Source of the DNA: Nocardia cyriacigeorgica
GTDB lineage: Bacteria; Actinomycetota; Actinomycetes; Mycobacteriales; Mycobacteriaceae
Length of the DNA stretch: 64,000 bases
Direction of reading: 5' to 3'
NCBI RefSeq assembly: GCF_010858045.1
Contig: NZ_JAAGVC010000010.1
Span: 105,502-169,501 of the forward strand
Made by a program: the position numbers and the translations under genes. This document shows positions 18,801 through 28,503 of the stretch, piece after piece (within the stretch, counting starts at the first letter, position 1; each line of letters begins with the position of its first letter). The notes beneath the pieces were generated by a model. The model saw only the letters and a program-made list of their open reading frames with translations, ran no database searches and was not told the DNA's origin.

Positions 18801-21160
18801 AGCTGAATGGTGAAGATGCCGACCTGCGAGGTGCCGACGTTGTAGTCCTGCGCGTCGTCGAGAATCATCTCGCGAATGGAGTAGCCTGCCTCGTCCTGCA
18901 CCAGCTCGTCGACCTCGTCGACGGTGCGGCGGAAGATCGAATTCTCCTGGTAGAGCTGCTTACCCATCTTCCGGTGCTGGGCGCCGAAACCAGCGAACAC
19001 CCACATCGGGCCCTTGATCGCGGGGGCGTCGGCGGTGAACACACCGGTGCCCGGCTTGCCCGCCGCGATGGCGCGCAGACCGGCGACGGCCTCCTCGTGG
19101 TTCTTGGCCAGCACCACACCGCGCGAACGCCAGTGGCTGCGCTTGGCCAGCGACCGGGCGACATCCGCCAGCGGAACGTCCTTGCCCGGGCCTTCCAGCC
19201 AGTCGGCCAATTCGGCGGCGGCGCGCTTGCGGCGCGAGGGCAGGTAGCCCGACACCGGGAGGATCACCGGCAGCGGTTCGGCTCGATCGGCGGACCATTC
19301 CGGCTCCGCCGCAACGGTTTCCGCAGCCGCCTCCGACTCGGCGACGATGCTCTCGGCCTCGGCCACCACATCGGTGGTCTCGGCCACCACATCGGTGGTC
19401 TCGGCATCGGTGTCGGCGCCGTCGGCGACCTGGGCCGCTGCCTGCGCGGGCACGTATTCCTGCAAGACCACGTGCGCGTTGGTGCCGCCGAACCCGAAGC
19501 CGGAGATGCCTGCGGTCGCGATACCGCTGTAGCGCGGGAACTCGGTCGGCTCGTCCACCACCTTCAACCGGGCCTGCTCGAACGGGATGTACGGGCTCGG
19601 GGCGGAGTAGTTGATATTGGGCGGCAGCACATTGTGCTGAAACGCCATGACCACCTTGGCCAAGCTCGGCACGCCCGCACCGGATTCGAGGTGACCGAAG
19701 TTGGTCTTCACCGAACCGAGCAACGCCGGCTTGTCGGCGTCGCGGCCGCGGCCGACCACCCTGGCGAGTGCCTCGGCCTCGATGGGGTCGCCGATCGGGG
19801 TGCCGGTGCCGTGCGCCTCGATGTAGTCGACGGTGCTGGGATCGATGCCCGCGTCGCGGTAGGCGCGGCGCAGCACGTCGGCCTGGGCGTCCGGGTTCGG
19901 CGCGAGCAGGCCGTTGGAGCGGCCGTCGCTGTTGATCGCCGTGCCCTTGACCACCGCGTAGATGTGGTCGCCGTCGCGTTCGGCGTCGACGAGCCGCTTG
20001 AGCACCACCAGGCCCGCACCCTCGGAACGCACCATGCCGTCCGCGTCGGCGGCGAAGGCCTTGATCCGGCCGTCCTCGGAGGTGCCGGGCGCGAAGCCGA
20101 GCGTCGTCATCGGCATCAGCAGCATGTTCACGCCGCCGGCCAGCGCCAGATCGGCGTCGCCGTCACGCAGCGCGCGCACCGCCTGATGCAGCGCCACCAG
20201 CGTGGACGAGCACGCGGTGTCCACGGTGACCGAGGGGCCGCGGAAATCGTAGAAGTAGGAGACGCGGTTGGCGATGATGCCGTTGGAGCTGCCCATGATC
20301 GCGTACGCCTCGGCGGAGGCGGGCAGCGTCGGATCCGGGTCGGCCAGCCCGAGCGCGGCGATCATCTGGAAATCGCTGGTGGAGGAGCCGATGAACATAC
20401 CGACCGGCGCGCCCTTGAGATCGCTCGCCGGAATCCTGGCGTGCTCGAGCGCCTCCCAGGTGAGCTCCATCATCAACCGCTGCTGCGGGTCGACCCGCTC
20501 GACCTCGACCGGCGACATGGCGAAGAACTCGGCGTCGAAGCCCTTGACGACATCCTGATCCAGGTAGCCGCCCCTGGTCTTACCCTCGGCGACGGCCTTG
20601 GCCACCGACGGTTCGCTGAGGAACTCCGACCAGCGGCCCTCGGGCAGGTCCCGGATCGCGTCGCCGCGGTTCATCAGGAACTCCCAGGTGGACTCCGGGG
20701 TATCCCCCGCGCCCGGCAGCCGCGTCGACAAGCCGACGATAGCGATGTCGTGTGCCTCGCCGGGGGCGTATCCGGCGGTGTAGGACAGCTCGTCGGACTC
20801 GTCCGCCGGCAGCTCCGGCTCACCGTTGACGATGACGTCGGCCAGCGAGGCGATGGTCGGATGCTGGTAGACCACCGTCGCGTTCAGCACCACACCGGTG
20901 AGTTCCTCGATATCGCCGCCGAGGGCCATCGCATCGCGCGAGGCCAGCCCGAATTCCTCCATCGGGCGGTCGACGGTGATCTGCTCGAGCGGCTGGCCGG
21001 TCGCGTCGGCGACCCACGTGCGCAGCCATTCCCGCAGCTCGGCGACGGAGATGTCCGGATTGGCCGGAGCTGCGGCGGTGGCAGCCGAATCGGCCTCCGC
21101 GCCGGGATCGACGTGGTGGTTGTCGGTCGTCTCGGGAGCCATGCCCTCGTTCTCAGCCAT
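15887..21160 (-). CDS. pks13: Pks13, mycolic acid condensing polyketide synthase
   Basis: 1757-residue type I PKS that condenses two activated fatty acids into the alpha-alkyl beta-keto precursor of mycolates. Domain order is ACP1 (Ser74 in GLASRDA), ketosynthase (Cys317 in VDTACSS; later HGTGT and NFGHLE), acyltransferase (Ser807 in GHSMGE), ACP2 (Ser1248 in LGLDSLMAM) and thioesterase (Ser1560 in GWSLG). This is the full mycobacterial arrangement. ATG 21160 is chosen because GAGG lies five bases upstream; an in-frame TTG at 21163 is too close to it. Two linkers hold short tandem repeats: one between KS and AT near 19359-19400, one between ACP2 and TE near 17001-17072. It is coupled to accD4 by a four-base overlap. 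Confidence 0.95.
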   Translation of the reverse strand: MAENEGMAPETTDNHHVDPGAEADSAATAAAPANPDISVAELREWLRTWVADATGQPLEQITVDRPMEEFGLASRDAMALGGDIEELTGVVLNATVVYQHPTIASLADVIVNGEPELPADESDELSYTAGYAPGEAHDIAIVGLSTRLPGAGDTPESTWEFLMNRGDAIRDLPEGRWSEFLSEPSVAKAVAEGKTRGGYLDQDVVKGFDAEFFAMSPVEVERVDPQQRLMMELTWEALEHARIPASDLKGAPVGMFIGSSTSDFQMIAALGLADPDPTLPASAEAYAIMGSSNGIIANRVSYFYDFRGPSVTVDTACSSTLVALHQAVRALRDGDADLALAGGVNMLLMPMTTLGFAPGTSEDGRIKAFAADADGMVRSEGAGLVVLKRLVDAERDGDHIYAVVKGTAINSDGRSNGLLAPNPDAQADVLRRAYRDAGIDPSTVDYIEAHGTGTPIGDPIEAEALARVVGRGRDADKPALLGSVKTNFGHLESGAGVPSLAKVVMAFQHNVLPPNINYSAPSPYIPFEQARLKVVDEPTEFPRYSGIATAGISGFGFGGTNAHVVLQEYVPAQAAAQVADGADTDAETTDVVAETTDVVAEAESIVAESEAAAETVAAEPEWSADRAEPLPVILPVSGYLPSRRKRAAAELADWLEGPGKDVPLADVARSLAKRSHWRSRGVVLAKNHEEAVAGLRAIAAGKPGTGVFTADAPAIKGPMWVFAGFGAQHRKMGKQLYQENSIFRRTVDEVDELVQDEAGYSIREMILDDAQDYNVGTSQVGIFTIQLGLAALLRAHGAEPAAVVGHSMGEVAGAYISGGLALEDAVRVICARSRLMGEGEQMISDDDVRNMALVELSADDVAELLTEFPDVEVAVYAAPTNTVIGGPQAQVAQIVARVEESGKFARVLQTRGAGHTSQMDPLLGELAAELAGIEPTKMKVGLYSTVDKEQFYAPGHDPIHNEDYWVKNMRHSVYFTNAVKLAVDSGITTFLELAPNSVALMQVLGTTFAAGLHDAQLIPTLKRKEDESAGVISALAQLYVHGHAVDLPSLLPAGDYADIPRTAFVRKEYWPKATMSTGGSGRAPGSHVALPDGRHVWEVQAAAVTDLATLVQASAAQVLSDVSLGATIAHSAPPASGTLTTTLTPHPGGASVQVHAREGAGFRLLFDAVVTSGAALPEPVAAAPVTAAPVEAAASTDLEVTESFGDRWDPNGSQTVEERLALIVAESMGYAVEDLPMEIPLMELGLDSLMAMRIKNRVEYEFDIPQLQIQAVRDASLHEVGKVLRYAIEHRDEVQAIAERQAAGEDVSVDEGFVAAARAALEAGEDPAAVVQAAAGASAKTEDTTVEAEAERIVAEAESAPAPKAEAAPTAKAEAAPAAKTEAAPAALFGGKPETEDDVPPRDAAERLTFATWAVVTGKSAKGIFNTLPILDEDTAEKLAARLTERVGAEITVDDVLDSETIEDLADVVRRLQDSGADVDGFIRPLRPRAEGSNAVPVFVFHPSGGNTLVYEPLLKKLPETTPMYGLERVDGDIDERARQYVPELRKIQGDGPYVLYGWSLGAVLAMAVAQILRAEGADVRIVGLIDLAIPAEGEDNSPEERVRRMERYQAFAQKTYGVQGELDRDQLLELANASDEEQFKMVSDLIKMTGAKIPGGVLEHQRTSWIENRALQKVRPTRYDGDVVLYLADRYHDGMLELEPRYADRLPNGGWDEYVPNLEVIHIPGDHLQIIDEPRIGKIGADLSAKLAEIEAKGAK
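17001..17072. repeat. 24-bp tandem repeat in the pks13 ACP2-TE linker
   Basis: Three consecutive 24-base units (17001-17024, 17025-17048, 17049-17072). The first two differ at few positions and the third is more diverged. They encode an eight-residue Ala/Glu/Pro/Lys unit resembling AKTEAAPA, typical of a flexible inter-domain linker. Confidence 0.85.
19359..19400. repeat. Perfect 21-bp tandem duplication in the pks13 KS-AT linker
   Basis: Two identical 21-base units, 19359-19379 and 19380-19400. They encode ETTDVVA twice, in an acidic linker before the acyltransferase domain. A partial third unit follows. Confidence 0.9.
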
Positions 21161-21297
21161 CAATCCTCAAGCTACCTGTAAGCGCGCTGGGCGCGGCGGC
21201 GAATGGGCACCGTCGCCCATCTCTTAGCGACGCCCAGCCGCGGGCATCGGTCGGTCGAACACGAAGTCTCTCGAACAGCCATATCGGTCGACGCCCC

Positions 21298-21332
21298 GCC
21301 CGCTGTTTCAGCGCGTGGACCGAACAGCGGGC
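21298..21332 (-). terminator. Hairpin between fadD32 and pks13
   Basis: GCCCGCTGTT (21298-21307) pairs perfectly with AACAGCGGGC (21323-21332). It lies in the 218-base gap between the fadD32 stop and the pks13 start, on the same transcript. No U-run follows, so attenuation or mRNA processing is as likely as termination. Confidence 0.45.
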
Positions 21333-21378
21333 AGGGCAGTCGGCCCGCCGCGGCATGCACCGCGACGGGCCGGGAAAC

Positions 21379-23295
21379 TCACTCCTCCGGGGCGTCCGGG
21401 AAGGCTTGCTGGGTGTAGCCGCCCCGCAAGGTGCCGCCGATGTACTCGGCCTTGCAGGCTCGGCGGGCGATCTTGCCGCTCGACGTGCGCGGAATGGAAC
21501 CGGCCGGTACCAGCAGCACATCGCGCACGGTGACGCCGTGACGCTGCGAGATGGCCGCGCGCACCGCGTCGGCGATCGGCTGTGGATCGGCCTTGCCCGC
21601 GCCCGGACCACGCTCGGCGACGATGACGAGCTGTTCGGAGGCGTCGTCGGCGTCGAACTTCAGCCCGGAATGGCTGCCCTGCTCGAACACCTCGGCGGGC
21701 AACTGGTTGGCCGGCACCGAGAACGCGGCGATGAAGCCGGGGCGCAGCGCCTTGCTCGCCTCCTGCGCGGAGTACTCGAGATCCTGCGGGTAGTGGTTAC
21801 GCCCGTCGACGATCACCAGGTCCTTGACGCGGCCGGTGATGTAGAGCTCGCCGTCGAAGTAGACGCCGTAATCGCCGGTGCGCATCCAGTTGCCGTCGGC
21901 CGGCGCGCCCTCGGCGTGGCTGCCCGACTCCTGACGTTCGGTGAGCTTGTTCTGGAAGGTCGCCGCGGTCTCGTCCGGGCGGCCCCAGTAGCCGATGCCC
22001 ATGTTGTTGCCGTGCAACCAGATCTCGCCGACGCGGCCGTCGGGCAGCTCATGGCCGCCGCCGTCGGATTCCACGGTCTCCGGATCCACGATGACCGCCC
22101 ACTGCGAGCGCGCCACATAACCGCACGACACCTGGGCGATGGCGTTCTCGGCGCTCGGATCCACCTTGACCATGCGGCCGGCATTGAGCTCGTCGCGGTC
22201 GACGTAGGTGACCTTGGCCTCGTCCTCGGACTTGGTCGCGGAGACGAACAGCGTCGCCTCGGCCATGCCGTAGCAGGGCTTGATCGCGGTCTTGGGCAGA
22301 CCGTACGGAGCGAACGCCTCGTTGAACTTCTTCATCGACGAGGTGGTGACCGGCTCACTGCCGTTGATCAGGCCGATGACATTGGACAGATCGAGCGATT
22401 CACCCTGCTTGGGCAGCCCACGCGCCGCGGCGTGCTCGAACGCGAAGTTCGGGGCGGCGGCGAAGGTGCCTGCGCCGTCGGAGACCGCGGCCAGTTCCTT
22501 GATCCAGCGGTACGGGCGGCGCACGAACGCGCTCGGCGACATGATGGTGATGTATTTGCCGCCGACCGCGGGCAGGATCACCGTCAGCAGGCCCATGTCG
22601 TGGAACAGCGGCAGCCAGGTGACGCCGCGGGAATTCCAGTCCAGGTTGATCGCGTCGACCATCTGCAGCAGGTTGGTGCCGACGGCGCGGTGGGTGATCT
22701 CCACACCGGCCGGTACCCGGGTCGAGCCCGAGGTGTACTGCAGGTAGGCGATGTCGTCGACGGCGATGTCCGGGCGGACCCAGCTCTCCCCGACACTGTC
22801 GGGAATGGCGTCGACGGCGATGATGCGCGGGCGCTGAGCGGCGGGCAGCGAGCGGAAGAACTGACGCACCCCGGCCGCGGAGGAGCTCGCGGTGAGGATG
22901 GCCGACGGTTCGCAGTCACCGAGCACCGCGTGCAACCGGTCGGTGTGACCGGGCTCGTCGGGATCGAACAGCGGCACCGAGATGTTGCCCGCGTAGATGG
23001 CGGCGAAGAAGGAGATCACATAGTCCAGGCCCTGCGGTGCGAGGATCGCGACCCGGTCGCCCGGGTTGGTCACCTGCTGCAGTCGGGCGGCCACCGCGCG
23101 CAGGCGCACCCCGAATTGCTGCCACGTCAGCTCGTGCACCTCACCGTCTCGCTCGCGCGAGTAATCGATGTAGCGGTACGCGAGCGTGTTCGCGTCATTG
23201 CGTGTGTGCTTCTCGACGTGATCGACCAGGGTGCGATCTTCGGGAATTGTGATGTTCCCGTTTTCGTCCAGGTAATCGTCGAAAGTCTCGTCCAT
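21379..23295 (-). CDS. fadD32: FadD32, long-chain fatty acyl-AMP ligase
   Basis: 638 residues, against 637 in M. tuberculosis. It activates the meromycolic acid as acyl-AMP and loads it on Pks13. The adenylate-forming motif [16 protein letters not shown] is present, with the later motifs [17 protein letters not shown] and [15 protein letters not shown] typical of the FAAL branch. ATG 23295 is preceded by GGAGGAGAAGGA, which fixes the start; the frame continues about 13 codons upstream without a match to the family. It is separated from pks13 by 218 bases that include a hairpin. Confidence 0.95.
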   Translation of the reverse strand: MDETFDDYLDENGNITIPEDRTLVDHVEKHTRNDANTLAYRYIDYSRERDGEVHELTWQQFGVRLRAVAARLQQVTNPGDRVAILAPQGLDYVISFFAAIYAGNISVPLFDPDEPGHTDRLHAVLGDCEPSAILTASSSAAGVRQFFRSLPAAQRPRIIAVDAIPDSVGESWVRPDIAVDDIAYLQYTSGSTRVPAGVEITHRAVGTNLLQMVDAINLDWNSRGVTWLPLFHDMGLLTVILPAVGGKYITIMSPSAFVRRPYRWIKELAAVSDGAGTFAAAPNFAFEHAAARGLPKQGESLDLSNVIGLINGSEPVTTSSMKKFNEAFAPYGLPKTAIKPCYGMAEATLFVSATKSEDEAKVTYVDRDELNAGRMVKVDPSAENAIAQVSCGYVARSQWAVIVDPETVESDGGGHELPDGRVGEIWLHGNNMGIGYWGRPDETAATFQNKLTERQESGSHAEGAPADGNWMRTGDYGVYFDGELYITGRVKDLVIVDGRNHYPQDLEYSAQEASKALRPGFIAAFSVPANQLPAEVFEQGSHSGLKFDADDASEQLVIVAERGPGAGKADPQPIADAVRAAISQRHGVTVRDVLLVPAGSIPRTSSGKIARRACKAEYIGGTLRGGYTQQAFPDAPEE

Positions 23296-23489
23296 TCCTT
23301 CTCCTCCGAGGCACACGCAGCCAGACGACGACATTCGCCGCTGTTACCTGTGAGGCCCCGACTCGCTTTCGCCCGCGGGAGCCCGGGTATCAACCGAGCC
23401 GGCCCTGCAGATTTTTGTTGCGGTCTGCGCGGTGACCGCCTATCGGCTAGATGTTCTCAAACCAGAGACATGTTACAGAGAAGAGCCAC

Positions 23490-24509
23490 TCACTCGTCCC
23501 GCAGCAAGGGAATCACGGGGGCGAACGCGTCCATCTGGGTGGGGAACACGCCCACGTACGACATCCCTGTGAGTTGCCGCACCCGGCGGATCTGTTCGGC
23601 GATTTCCTCGAACGAACCGATGGCCACGTAAGGCGAGTTCAAGATCTCCTCGACCGTGAGCTTCACGTCGACCTCGAGATCGGGGTGCAGACCGCGGTCG
23701 ATCGCCGACAGCGCCATTTCCGCGGTCTTCTCCCGGTCGTCGGTGATGACGATCGCGGTGATCGCCCAGTTCAGCTCGATCTGATCGAAGCGCTCACCGG
23801 CGGCTTCCTTGATCAGGTTCACCTTCTCGATGGTCTTCTCCATGGTGATACCGGAGAGCAGACCCTTGCCGTTCTTGGTGGTGACCGGAACGACGGAGAT
23901 GATGTCGGCGTGCTTGGCGGCCAGGCGCAGCATCTTCGGGCCACCGCCGCCGGTGCACAGCGGCGGACGCGGGCCCTGCCGCGGGCGCGGGGTGCCCTTG
24001 ATGCCGTTGACCTGGTAGTACTTGCCCTGGAAGGTGCATTCCTGCCCGCGCAGCAGCACGTCGAGGATGGTCAGCGCCTCATCCAGCTTGGCCAGGCGGA
24101 TGCCGGGCGAATCGTATTCGAGCCCGGCGGCGAGGAACTCGTCCTGCTTCCAGCCCGCGCCGAGCCCCACCTCGAGCCTGCCCTTGGACAGCACGTCGAT
24201 GGTGGCCAGGTCCTTGGCCAGCACCACCGGGTTGCGAAAACCGTTCGCCAGCACCGAAGTGCCGAGCCGGATCCGCTCGGTGGCCTGGGTCAGCGCGCCG
24301 AGCGCGGCGATCGGGCCGATCTGGTCACCGAGGTGGTCGGGAACGACGAAAGTGTCGAAGCCGTACTCCTCGGCCTGCTGTGCGGTCTGAATGAACTTCC
24401 GGGCACCGCCCTCTTGCTTGTTTCCCTCACCCGCAGCCGCGAAGCGGAACGGACGCAGTGGCGAACCCAGCGCGCTCAACTCACCAGCCGGTGCGGCGGC
24501 TTCAGTCAT
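23490..24509 (-). CDS. LLM-class (probably F420-dependent) oxidoreductase
   Basis: 339-residue luciferase-like TIM-barrel protein: PLRPFRFAAAGEG at the start, GFDTFVVPDHLGDQIGP, LGTSVLANGFRNPVVLAKDLATIDVLSKGRLEVGLGAGW, and LTGMSYVGVFPTQMDAFAPVI at the end. The pattern fits the actinobacterial F420-dependent LLM family, in which a probable F420 or FMN cofactor reduces an unknown substrate. ATG 24509 has AGGAG nine bases upstream. It stands between fadD32 and the cutinase-like gene, where M. tuberculosis has no gene. The substrate cannot be read from the sequence. Confidence 0.85.
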   Translation of the reverse strand: MTEAAAPAGELSALGSPLRPFRFAAAGEGNKQEGGARKFIQTAQQAEEYGFDTFVVPDHLGDQIGPIAALGALTQATERIRLGTSVLANGFRNPVVLAKDLATIDVLSKGRLEVGLGAGWKQDEFLAAGLEYDSPGIRLAKLDEALTILDVLLRGQECTFQGKYYQVNGIKGTPRPRQGPRPPLCTGGGGPKMLRLAAKHADIISVVPVTTKNGKGLLSGITMEKTIEKVNLIKEAAGERFDQIELNWAITAIVITDDREKTAEMALSAIDRGLHPDLEVDVKLTVEEILNSPYVAIGSFEEIAEQIRRVRQLTGMSYVGVFPTQMDAFAPVIPLLRDE

Positions 24510-24642
24510 GAACTCATGCTCCTGGCTATCGGAAATTGCCTGCGCGCAACCCGCCGCCTGGCACGGGGCGGGCTCGCGATCATCAGCGCACTTTACAGCG
24601 TGACGACGGGGTCGGACCGCGGCGTCCGAAGTTCTGCCGACC

Positions 24643-25632
24643 TCACGAATGCGGGGGCCGCGGAGCCGCCTCGATCAGGCCACTTGCCCAGTTGGCCGTC
24701 CACTGGGTGGCGGTGGTGCCATTGGGATCGACCACAAAACCGTTGTAGAGCGCATGCACCGGATTGCCCACCGCACCGATCAGGGTGGTGAGGCTGCCGA
24801 CGATGTTGGTCGGACGCAGCGCGTCCCGCGGAGCGTCGCAGATCAGGTCGGTCGGCGCGCAGATCGTGTACGTGCGATCGGCCACCGATCCGAACCCACC
24901 CGGTCGCGGCCCGGTCATGCTGATGCCGGGAACGTTGAGACCGGCCAGCGCGACCTCGGCGCCCACCCCCGGCGGGACGGGGCCGATCGGGATCGCATTG
25001 CCCGGCCCGGTCTCACCGGTGCGGCGGCCGTCCGCGATCAGCGTGACTCCGAGCAGCAGATCCTCGGGAATCGGGCCGTTACCCGCGCCCACCTGAGCCG
25101 CGATATCACCGGCGATCACCGCGCCCTGGGAGAAACCGGCGAACACGTACGAGGTCAGCGGGCATTCGGCATGCCGAGCGGTGAGCGTGTCCACCATCTT
25201 GCGGGTGCCTTCGGAACGGCTGTTGTTATAGGACTGCTGGCCGTCCGGCGGGAACGCGATCGGGTTCGAGAACTGCGCGACGTACGGCACGGTGTAGATA
25301 TCGAGCCGCTCGGCCGGGAACTGTTCACGCAACGGCCCGGTGACGTTCAACATCAGCGAGGCCGGATTCGCGGTCGGATTGTGCGGATCGTCGTTACTTG
25401 CCGACTCCCAGGTGCCCGGCACCGCGATCATCTGCACATCGGGGCAGCTCGCGGGCTGGCTGGTGGGCCGCTCATCGGGCGGCTTGGGCCCCGGCTCCGG
25501 TTCCCGCAACCGCCCGGCGAGCAGATACCAGGCCAGCACCACCACGATGACTACCAGCACCGCCAGTGCGAGCAGCACCAGGCAGCCCACCGGCCTGGAC
25601 CGGCGGGATCTCGAACCGCGACGCGCGCTCAC
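24643..25632 (-). CDS. Cutinase-like phospholipase/thioesterase (Rv3802c-type)
   Basis: 329 residues: a basic N-terminus, one membrane anchor (about 15-38), a Pro-rich stalk, then an extracytoplasmic alpha/beta hydrolase. The catalytic serine is Ser168 in AGFSQGA; Asp262 or Asp266 (PTDLICD) and His293 (NPVHALYN) complete the triad. The M. tuberculosis homologue Rv3802c occupies the same place next to fadD32 and is an essential envelope lipase. GTG 25632 overlaps the stop of the upstream lipoprotein gene in GTGA, so the two are coupled. Confidence 0.9.
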   Translation of the reverse strand: MSARRGSRSRRSRPVGCLVLLALAVLVVIVVVLAWYLLAGRLREPEPGPKPPDERPTSQPASCPDVQMIAVPGTWESASNDDPHNPTANPASLMLNVTGPLREQFPAERLDIYTVPYVAQFSNPIAFPPDGQQSYNNSRSEGTRKMVDTLTARHAECPLTSYVFAGFSQGAVIAGDIAAQVGAGNGPIPEDLLLGVTLIADGRRTGETGPGNAIPIGPVPPGVGAEVALAGLNVPGISMTGPRPGGFGSVADRTYTICAPTDLICDAPRDALRPTNIVGSLTTLIGAVGNPVHALYNGFVVDPNGTTATQWTANWASGLIEAAPRPPHS

Positions 25633-26168
25633 TGACAGTACGTCTGCTTCGCGACGTCGATGTAGATCTTCCCGGCCTGCTCGACCGGCATCTTGGCCGG
25701 ATCGAACGCCGGGTCGGCGCCCGCCATCGCATTGGCGTAGATGGCGATCTCGGCATCGGGCTTACCCGCCGCGACCGCGCCACAGATGTAGTTGCCGATG
25801 GTGATCGCGTCCTGCGGGTTGGACGGGTTGACGCCCTGCTTGTTCAACTCGGCGAGGAAGGTCTTCTCCTTGTCACCGAGATCGCCGGTCTCGGCGGGCG
25901 GAATGTCCTCGGCGGGCACCGGCGCCGGACGTTCCTGCGGCGCGGGCGCCGGGGCGTCCTCCGCACTCGGCTGTGCGGGCGGAGCGCCCTCGCCCTCCGG
26001 CGCGGGCGCGGCGGAAGCGGATCCGGGCGCCGACGTGGCCGCCGACGTGGAGGGGGTCAGCGTCGGCGTGCTCGACGCCGTCGAATCGTTGTCACCGCAA
26101 GCGGCGAGCAACCCGGATGCGGCGATCGCCACCGCAACGCCGACTACCTTGCCACGGGTCCGATACAT
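25629..26168 (-). CDS. Exported DUF732-type lipoprotein
   Basis: 179 residues. The signal peptide ends in a lipobox, LLAAC (Cys24). An Ala/Pro/Ser/Glu-rich linker of about 70 residues follows, then a small C-terminal domain (FLAELNKQG to KQTYCQ) with two cysteines, resembling the DUF732 family of small mycobacterial exported proteins. Function is unknown. Translational coupling to the cutinase-like gene suggests both act at the outer face of the membrane. The stretch downstream of the mycolyltransferase cluster terminator serves as its promoter region. Confidence 0.8.
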   Translation of the reverse strand: MYRTRGKVVGVAVAIAASGLLAACGDNDSTASSTPTLTPSTSAATSAPGSASAAPAPEGEGAPPAQPSAEDAPAPAPQERPAPVPAEDIPPAETGDLGDKEKTFLAELNKQGVNPSNPQDAITIGNYICGAVAAGKPDAEIAIYANAMAGADPAFDPAKMPVEQAGKIYIDVAKQTYCQ

Positions 26169-26202
26169 GAAAGTCCTTTGTTATTTGGCCGCTGGTGCGG
26201 CG

Positions 26203-26263
26203 GGTTTGCGGCCCCCTGCTGTCTCGTGTTTCCGCGGCGGAAACACGAGACGGGCCGCAAACC
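26203..26263. repeat. Intergenic palindromic element, copy B (also a strong hairpin)
   Basis: Nearly perfect nested palindrome. The outer arms are GGTTTGCGGCCC (26203-26214) and GGGCCGCAAACC (26252-26263). The inner arms are GTCTCGTGTTTCCGC (26221-26235) and its exact complement at 26237-26251. It lies downstream of the LGFP mycolyltransferase gene on the minus strand and probably ends that transcript. It shares its layout and much of its sequence with 14180-14269. Confidence 0.8.
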
Positions 26264-26405
26264 GCTCAGGTTTTCCAGGGGGGCGAACACCGAGGGTAAT
26301 ACCCAGACCGGGATACGGCTGCTCAGCTACGAAGTGTGGCACATGACACAGACCTCGGTTCATCCATCCGCACCCTTCCCCGATCGGCGATGACCTGGCC
26401 GAAGG

Positions 26406-28370
26406 TCAGGGATGCACTTGGGCCTTGCCGTCGCGGATGGTGATGTGACCGGCCTGGAAGTTCTGCTGGACCCCGCCGGGGATGGCGAACTCGTCGCTGA
26501 TCGGGAATCCGAGGCGGCCGTTCTCGTAGCCCGCGTCGCGCCAGGCGTCCATGATCGGCCCATTGCGCACCGCCCAGGCGCCCGACAGCGGGCTCCAGTA
26601 GATGTTGCCGCCCTCGAACCGGCTGTAGCGGCCGAGATCCTTCAACGGCTGCTCCGGCGAGGCGGGGAAGCCGAGCCAGCTGTTCTCGAAACCCATGTCG
26701 GCGTATTTGCCGAGGATCAGGCCCTCCACCCGGTGCACGCCGGTGGCCGGGCTGAAATACATGGGCCCGCCCTCGAATCCCTGCACCGCGCCATCGCGAT
26801 TGGGCGTCTTGATCTCCGGGCCGGTCGGGTAGCCGGCGGGCCCGCCCTCGAATCCCTGCCTGCCCCACTCTTCGAGAATCGCCCCGCGCACCACCTGCGC
26901 GCCGGTCTGCGGAGTCCAGTACAGCGAACCGTGCTGGAAGGTCTGCAATCTGCCGCGCCCGTCGGGCAATCCACGTTCGGGGCCGGTCGGCAGGCCGAGC
27001 GCACCGGCCGGGCCGGCAGCGGCCTGATAGCCGCCGCCGATCATGCCCGCGACCGGATGTGCGCCACCATCTTTGGAGAAGAACACCCGGCCGTGCCGGA
27101 AGTCCTGGGCCACACCGCCGTTCACCGGGTACTCGCCGGTCAGGCAGTCGCCGAGCCAGCCGTTGGCGGCAACCACCGGACCGATGGCCCCACCCACCTC
27201 GCACGCGGGCTTATCGGCTTCCACGCCGAGCGCGGCAGCGGCCTGCGGCCAGGACTGGCGCATCTCGAAATCCCAGTACGGCCACGAATGTGTGCCGGAG
27301 GCACGGTAGTTCACCTGCACCGGGATGCTCAGGTCACCGAGCTTGGTGACGAAGTTCTGCGACGTCATCCTGGACAGGATCTCCAGGCCCATCCCGGCCA
27401 GATTGGTGCTCACGCCCGGCACCACACCGCTCGGTGCGTCGTGCGGTCCGGTGGCACCGGAACCGCTGGAGACGTAGAGGCTGATCCCCTTCAGCTTCTC
27501 GGCCAGCAGGTACGGATCGTGTTCCTCCCACAGTGGGCTGGTCGGCGGGCCCCACATGGCGGTGGAATCGAACCCACCGGCGTCGCGCATGGCGAACTGG
27601 ATCGCCTGCGGCATGCCGAGCGTCGTCGTGGTGAGGAAACCGGAGTAGGAGGCGGCGTACTTGACGAAATCCTTGTTGCGGGCGGCCAGGAACATGGCGG
27701 CGGTACCGCCCATCGACAGCCCTTCCATGCCACGCACATTCGTGGCCCGCCACTGGCCCTCGAGTAGCGGCGGGAGTTCCTTGGTCAGGAAGGTCTCCCA
27801 CTTGTAGTTCTTGCCGTTGTTGGGTTCGAGCCAGTCGGAGTAGAAGCTGGATTGCCCGCCCACCGGCAGCACCACGGTGACGTTCTTGTCGGCGAAGAAA
27901 TCGACCGCGCCCGCATCTTTGATCCAGCCGCTGACGTCCTCGGTGGCGCGCAGGCCGTCGAGCATGTACAGCACCGGGAACTTCGCGTCGGGGCGGGTGT
28001 TCCAATCCCGGGCCAGCAGCAACCGCACCTGGATCGGTGCGCCCATGGCGGGCGAGTTCACCCACAGCTCGACATGCCGATCGGTCAGCCAGATGACATT
28101 GCGCACCGAAGCCGGCGCGGCGGCGGTGACCGCGGGCTGAGCGTCGGCGGCCGGCGCATGCACCACGCCGAGCCCCGCCGCGAAGGGCAGCACCAGCGCC
28201 GTGGCGAGCGCGGGCAGGATCGTGCGCGGCTGCCGGCCGAACCGTGCGCCGCTGCCCTGCCTACCGCGCGCAATACCTACCACAGGGATGTTTGTACCCC
28301 GGTCGGGCCGTGGTTCCGGGGATGACGCGCCCATAGCAAACCATTTGGTTCGCCGCCTGTTTCCCGCCAT
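26406..28370 (-). CDS. Mycolyltransferase (antigen 85 type) with C-terminal LGFP repeats
   Basis: 654 residues: basic N-terminus, signal peptide (about 48-78), an antigen-85 esterase domain (about 85-370) and four to five LGFP repeats (about 395-650; for example LGDCLTGEYPVNGGVAQDF and RLGFPISDEFAIPGGVQQNF). Catalytic Ser219 (EGLSMGGTA) and His361 (THSWPYW) are present. It transfers mycolate between trehalose monomycolate and arabinan or trehalose. LGFP repeats are thought to tether proteins to the cell wall, as in the large corynebacterial PS1-type mycolyltransferase. The start is uncertain: ATG 28370 has a close GGAG, and a second in-frame ATG lies 12 codons on. Confidence 0.9.
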   Translation of the reverse strand: MAGNRRRTKWFAMGASSPEPRPDRGTNIPVVGIARGRQGSGARFGRQPRTILPALATALVLPFAAGLGVVHAPAADAQPAVTAAAPASVRNVIWLTDRHVELWVNSPAMGAPIQVRLLLARDWNTRPDAKFPVLYMLDGLRATEDVSGWIKDAGAVDFFADKNVTVVLPVGGQSSFYSDWLEPNNGKNYKWETFLTKELPPLLEGQWRATNVRGMEGLSMGGTAAMFLAARNKDFVKYAASYSGFLTTTTLGMPQAIQFAMRDAGGFDSTAMWGPPTSPLWEEHDPYLLAEKLKGISLYVSSGSGATGPHDAPSGVVPGVSTNLAGMGLEILSRMTSQNFVTKLGDLSIPVQVNYRASGTHSWPYWDFEMRQSWPQAAAALGVEADKPACEVGGAIGPVVAANGWLGDCLTGEYPVNGGVAQDFRHGRVFFSKDGGAHPVAGMIGGGYQAAAGPAGALGLPTGPERGLPDGRGRLQTFQHGSLYWTPQTGAQVVRGAILEEWGRQGFEGGPAGYPTGPEIKTPNRDGAVQGFEGGPMYFSPATGVHRVEGLILGKYADMGFENSWLGFPASPEQPLKDLGRYSRFEGGNIYWSPLSGAWAVRNGPIMDAWRDAGYENGRLGFPISDEFAIPGGVQQNFQAGHITIRDGKAQVHP

Positions 28371-28442
28371 CGGCTCCGGTCACGCCGGCGGTGGAGCCGT
28401 ATTCGCTTACCGCACAAGCGAACACGGGTCACCACACAGCAA

Positions 28443-28481
28443 ACGGCGCCGCCCGCTTCCGAAGGAAACGAACGGCGCCGT
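28443..28481 (-). terminator. Hairpin after the 344-residue mycolyltransferase gene
   Basis: ACGGCGCCG (28443-28451) pairs with CGGCGCCGT (28473-28481), with an inner TTCC/GGAA stem. It is 23 bases past the stop codon on the minus strand. Confidence 0.55.
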
Positions 28482-28503
28482 CGAGCGCGTCAGCGACCGA
28501 TGA

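Noticed and set aside
15977..21181. A very long open frame (over 1700 codons) antisense to pks13
   Set aside because: It mirrors the codon structure of pks13 on the opposite strand, is His/Arg/Gly-rich without domains, and has no ribosome site; pks13 is certain.
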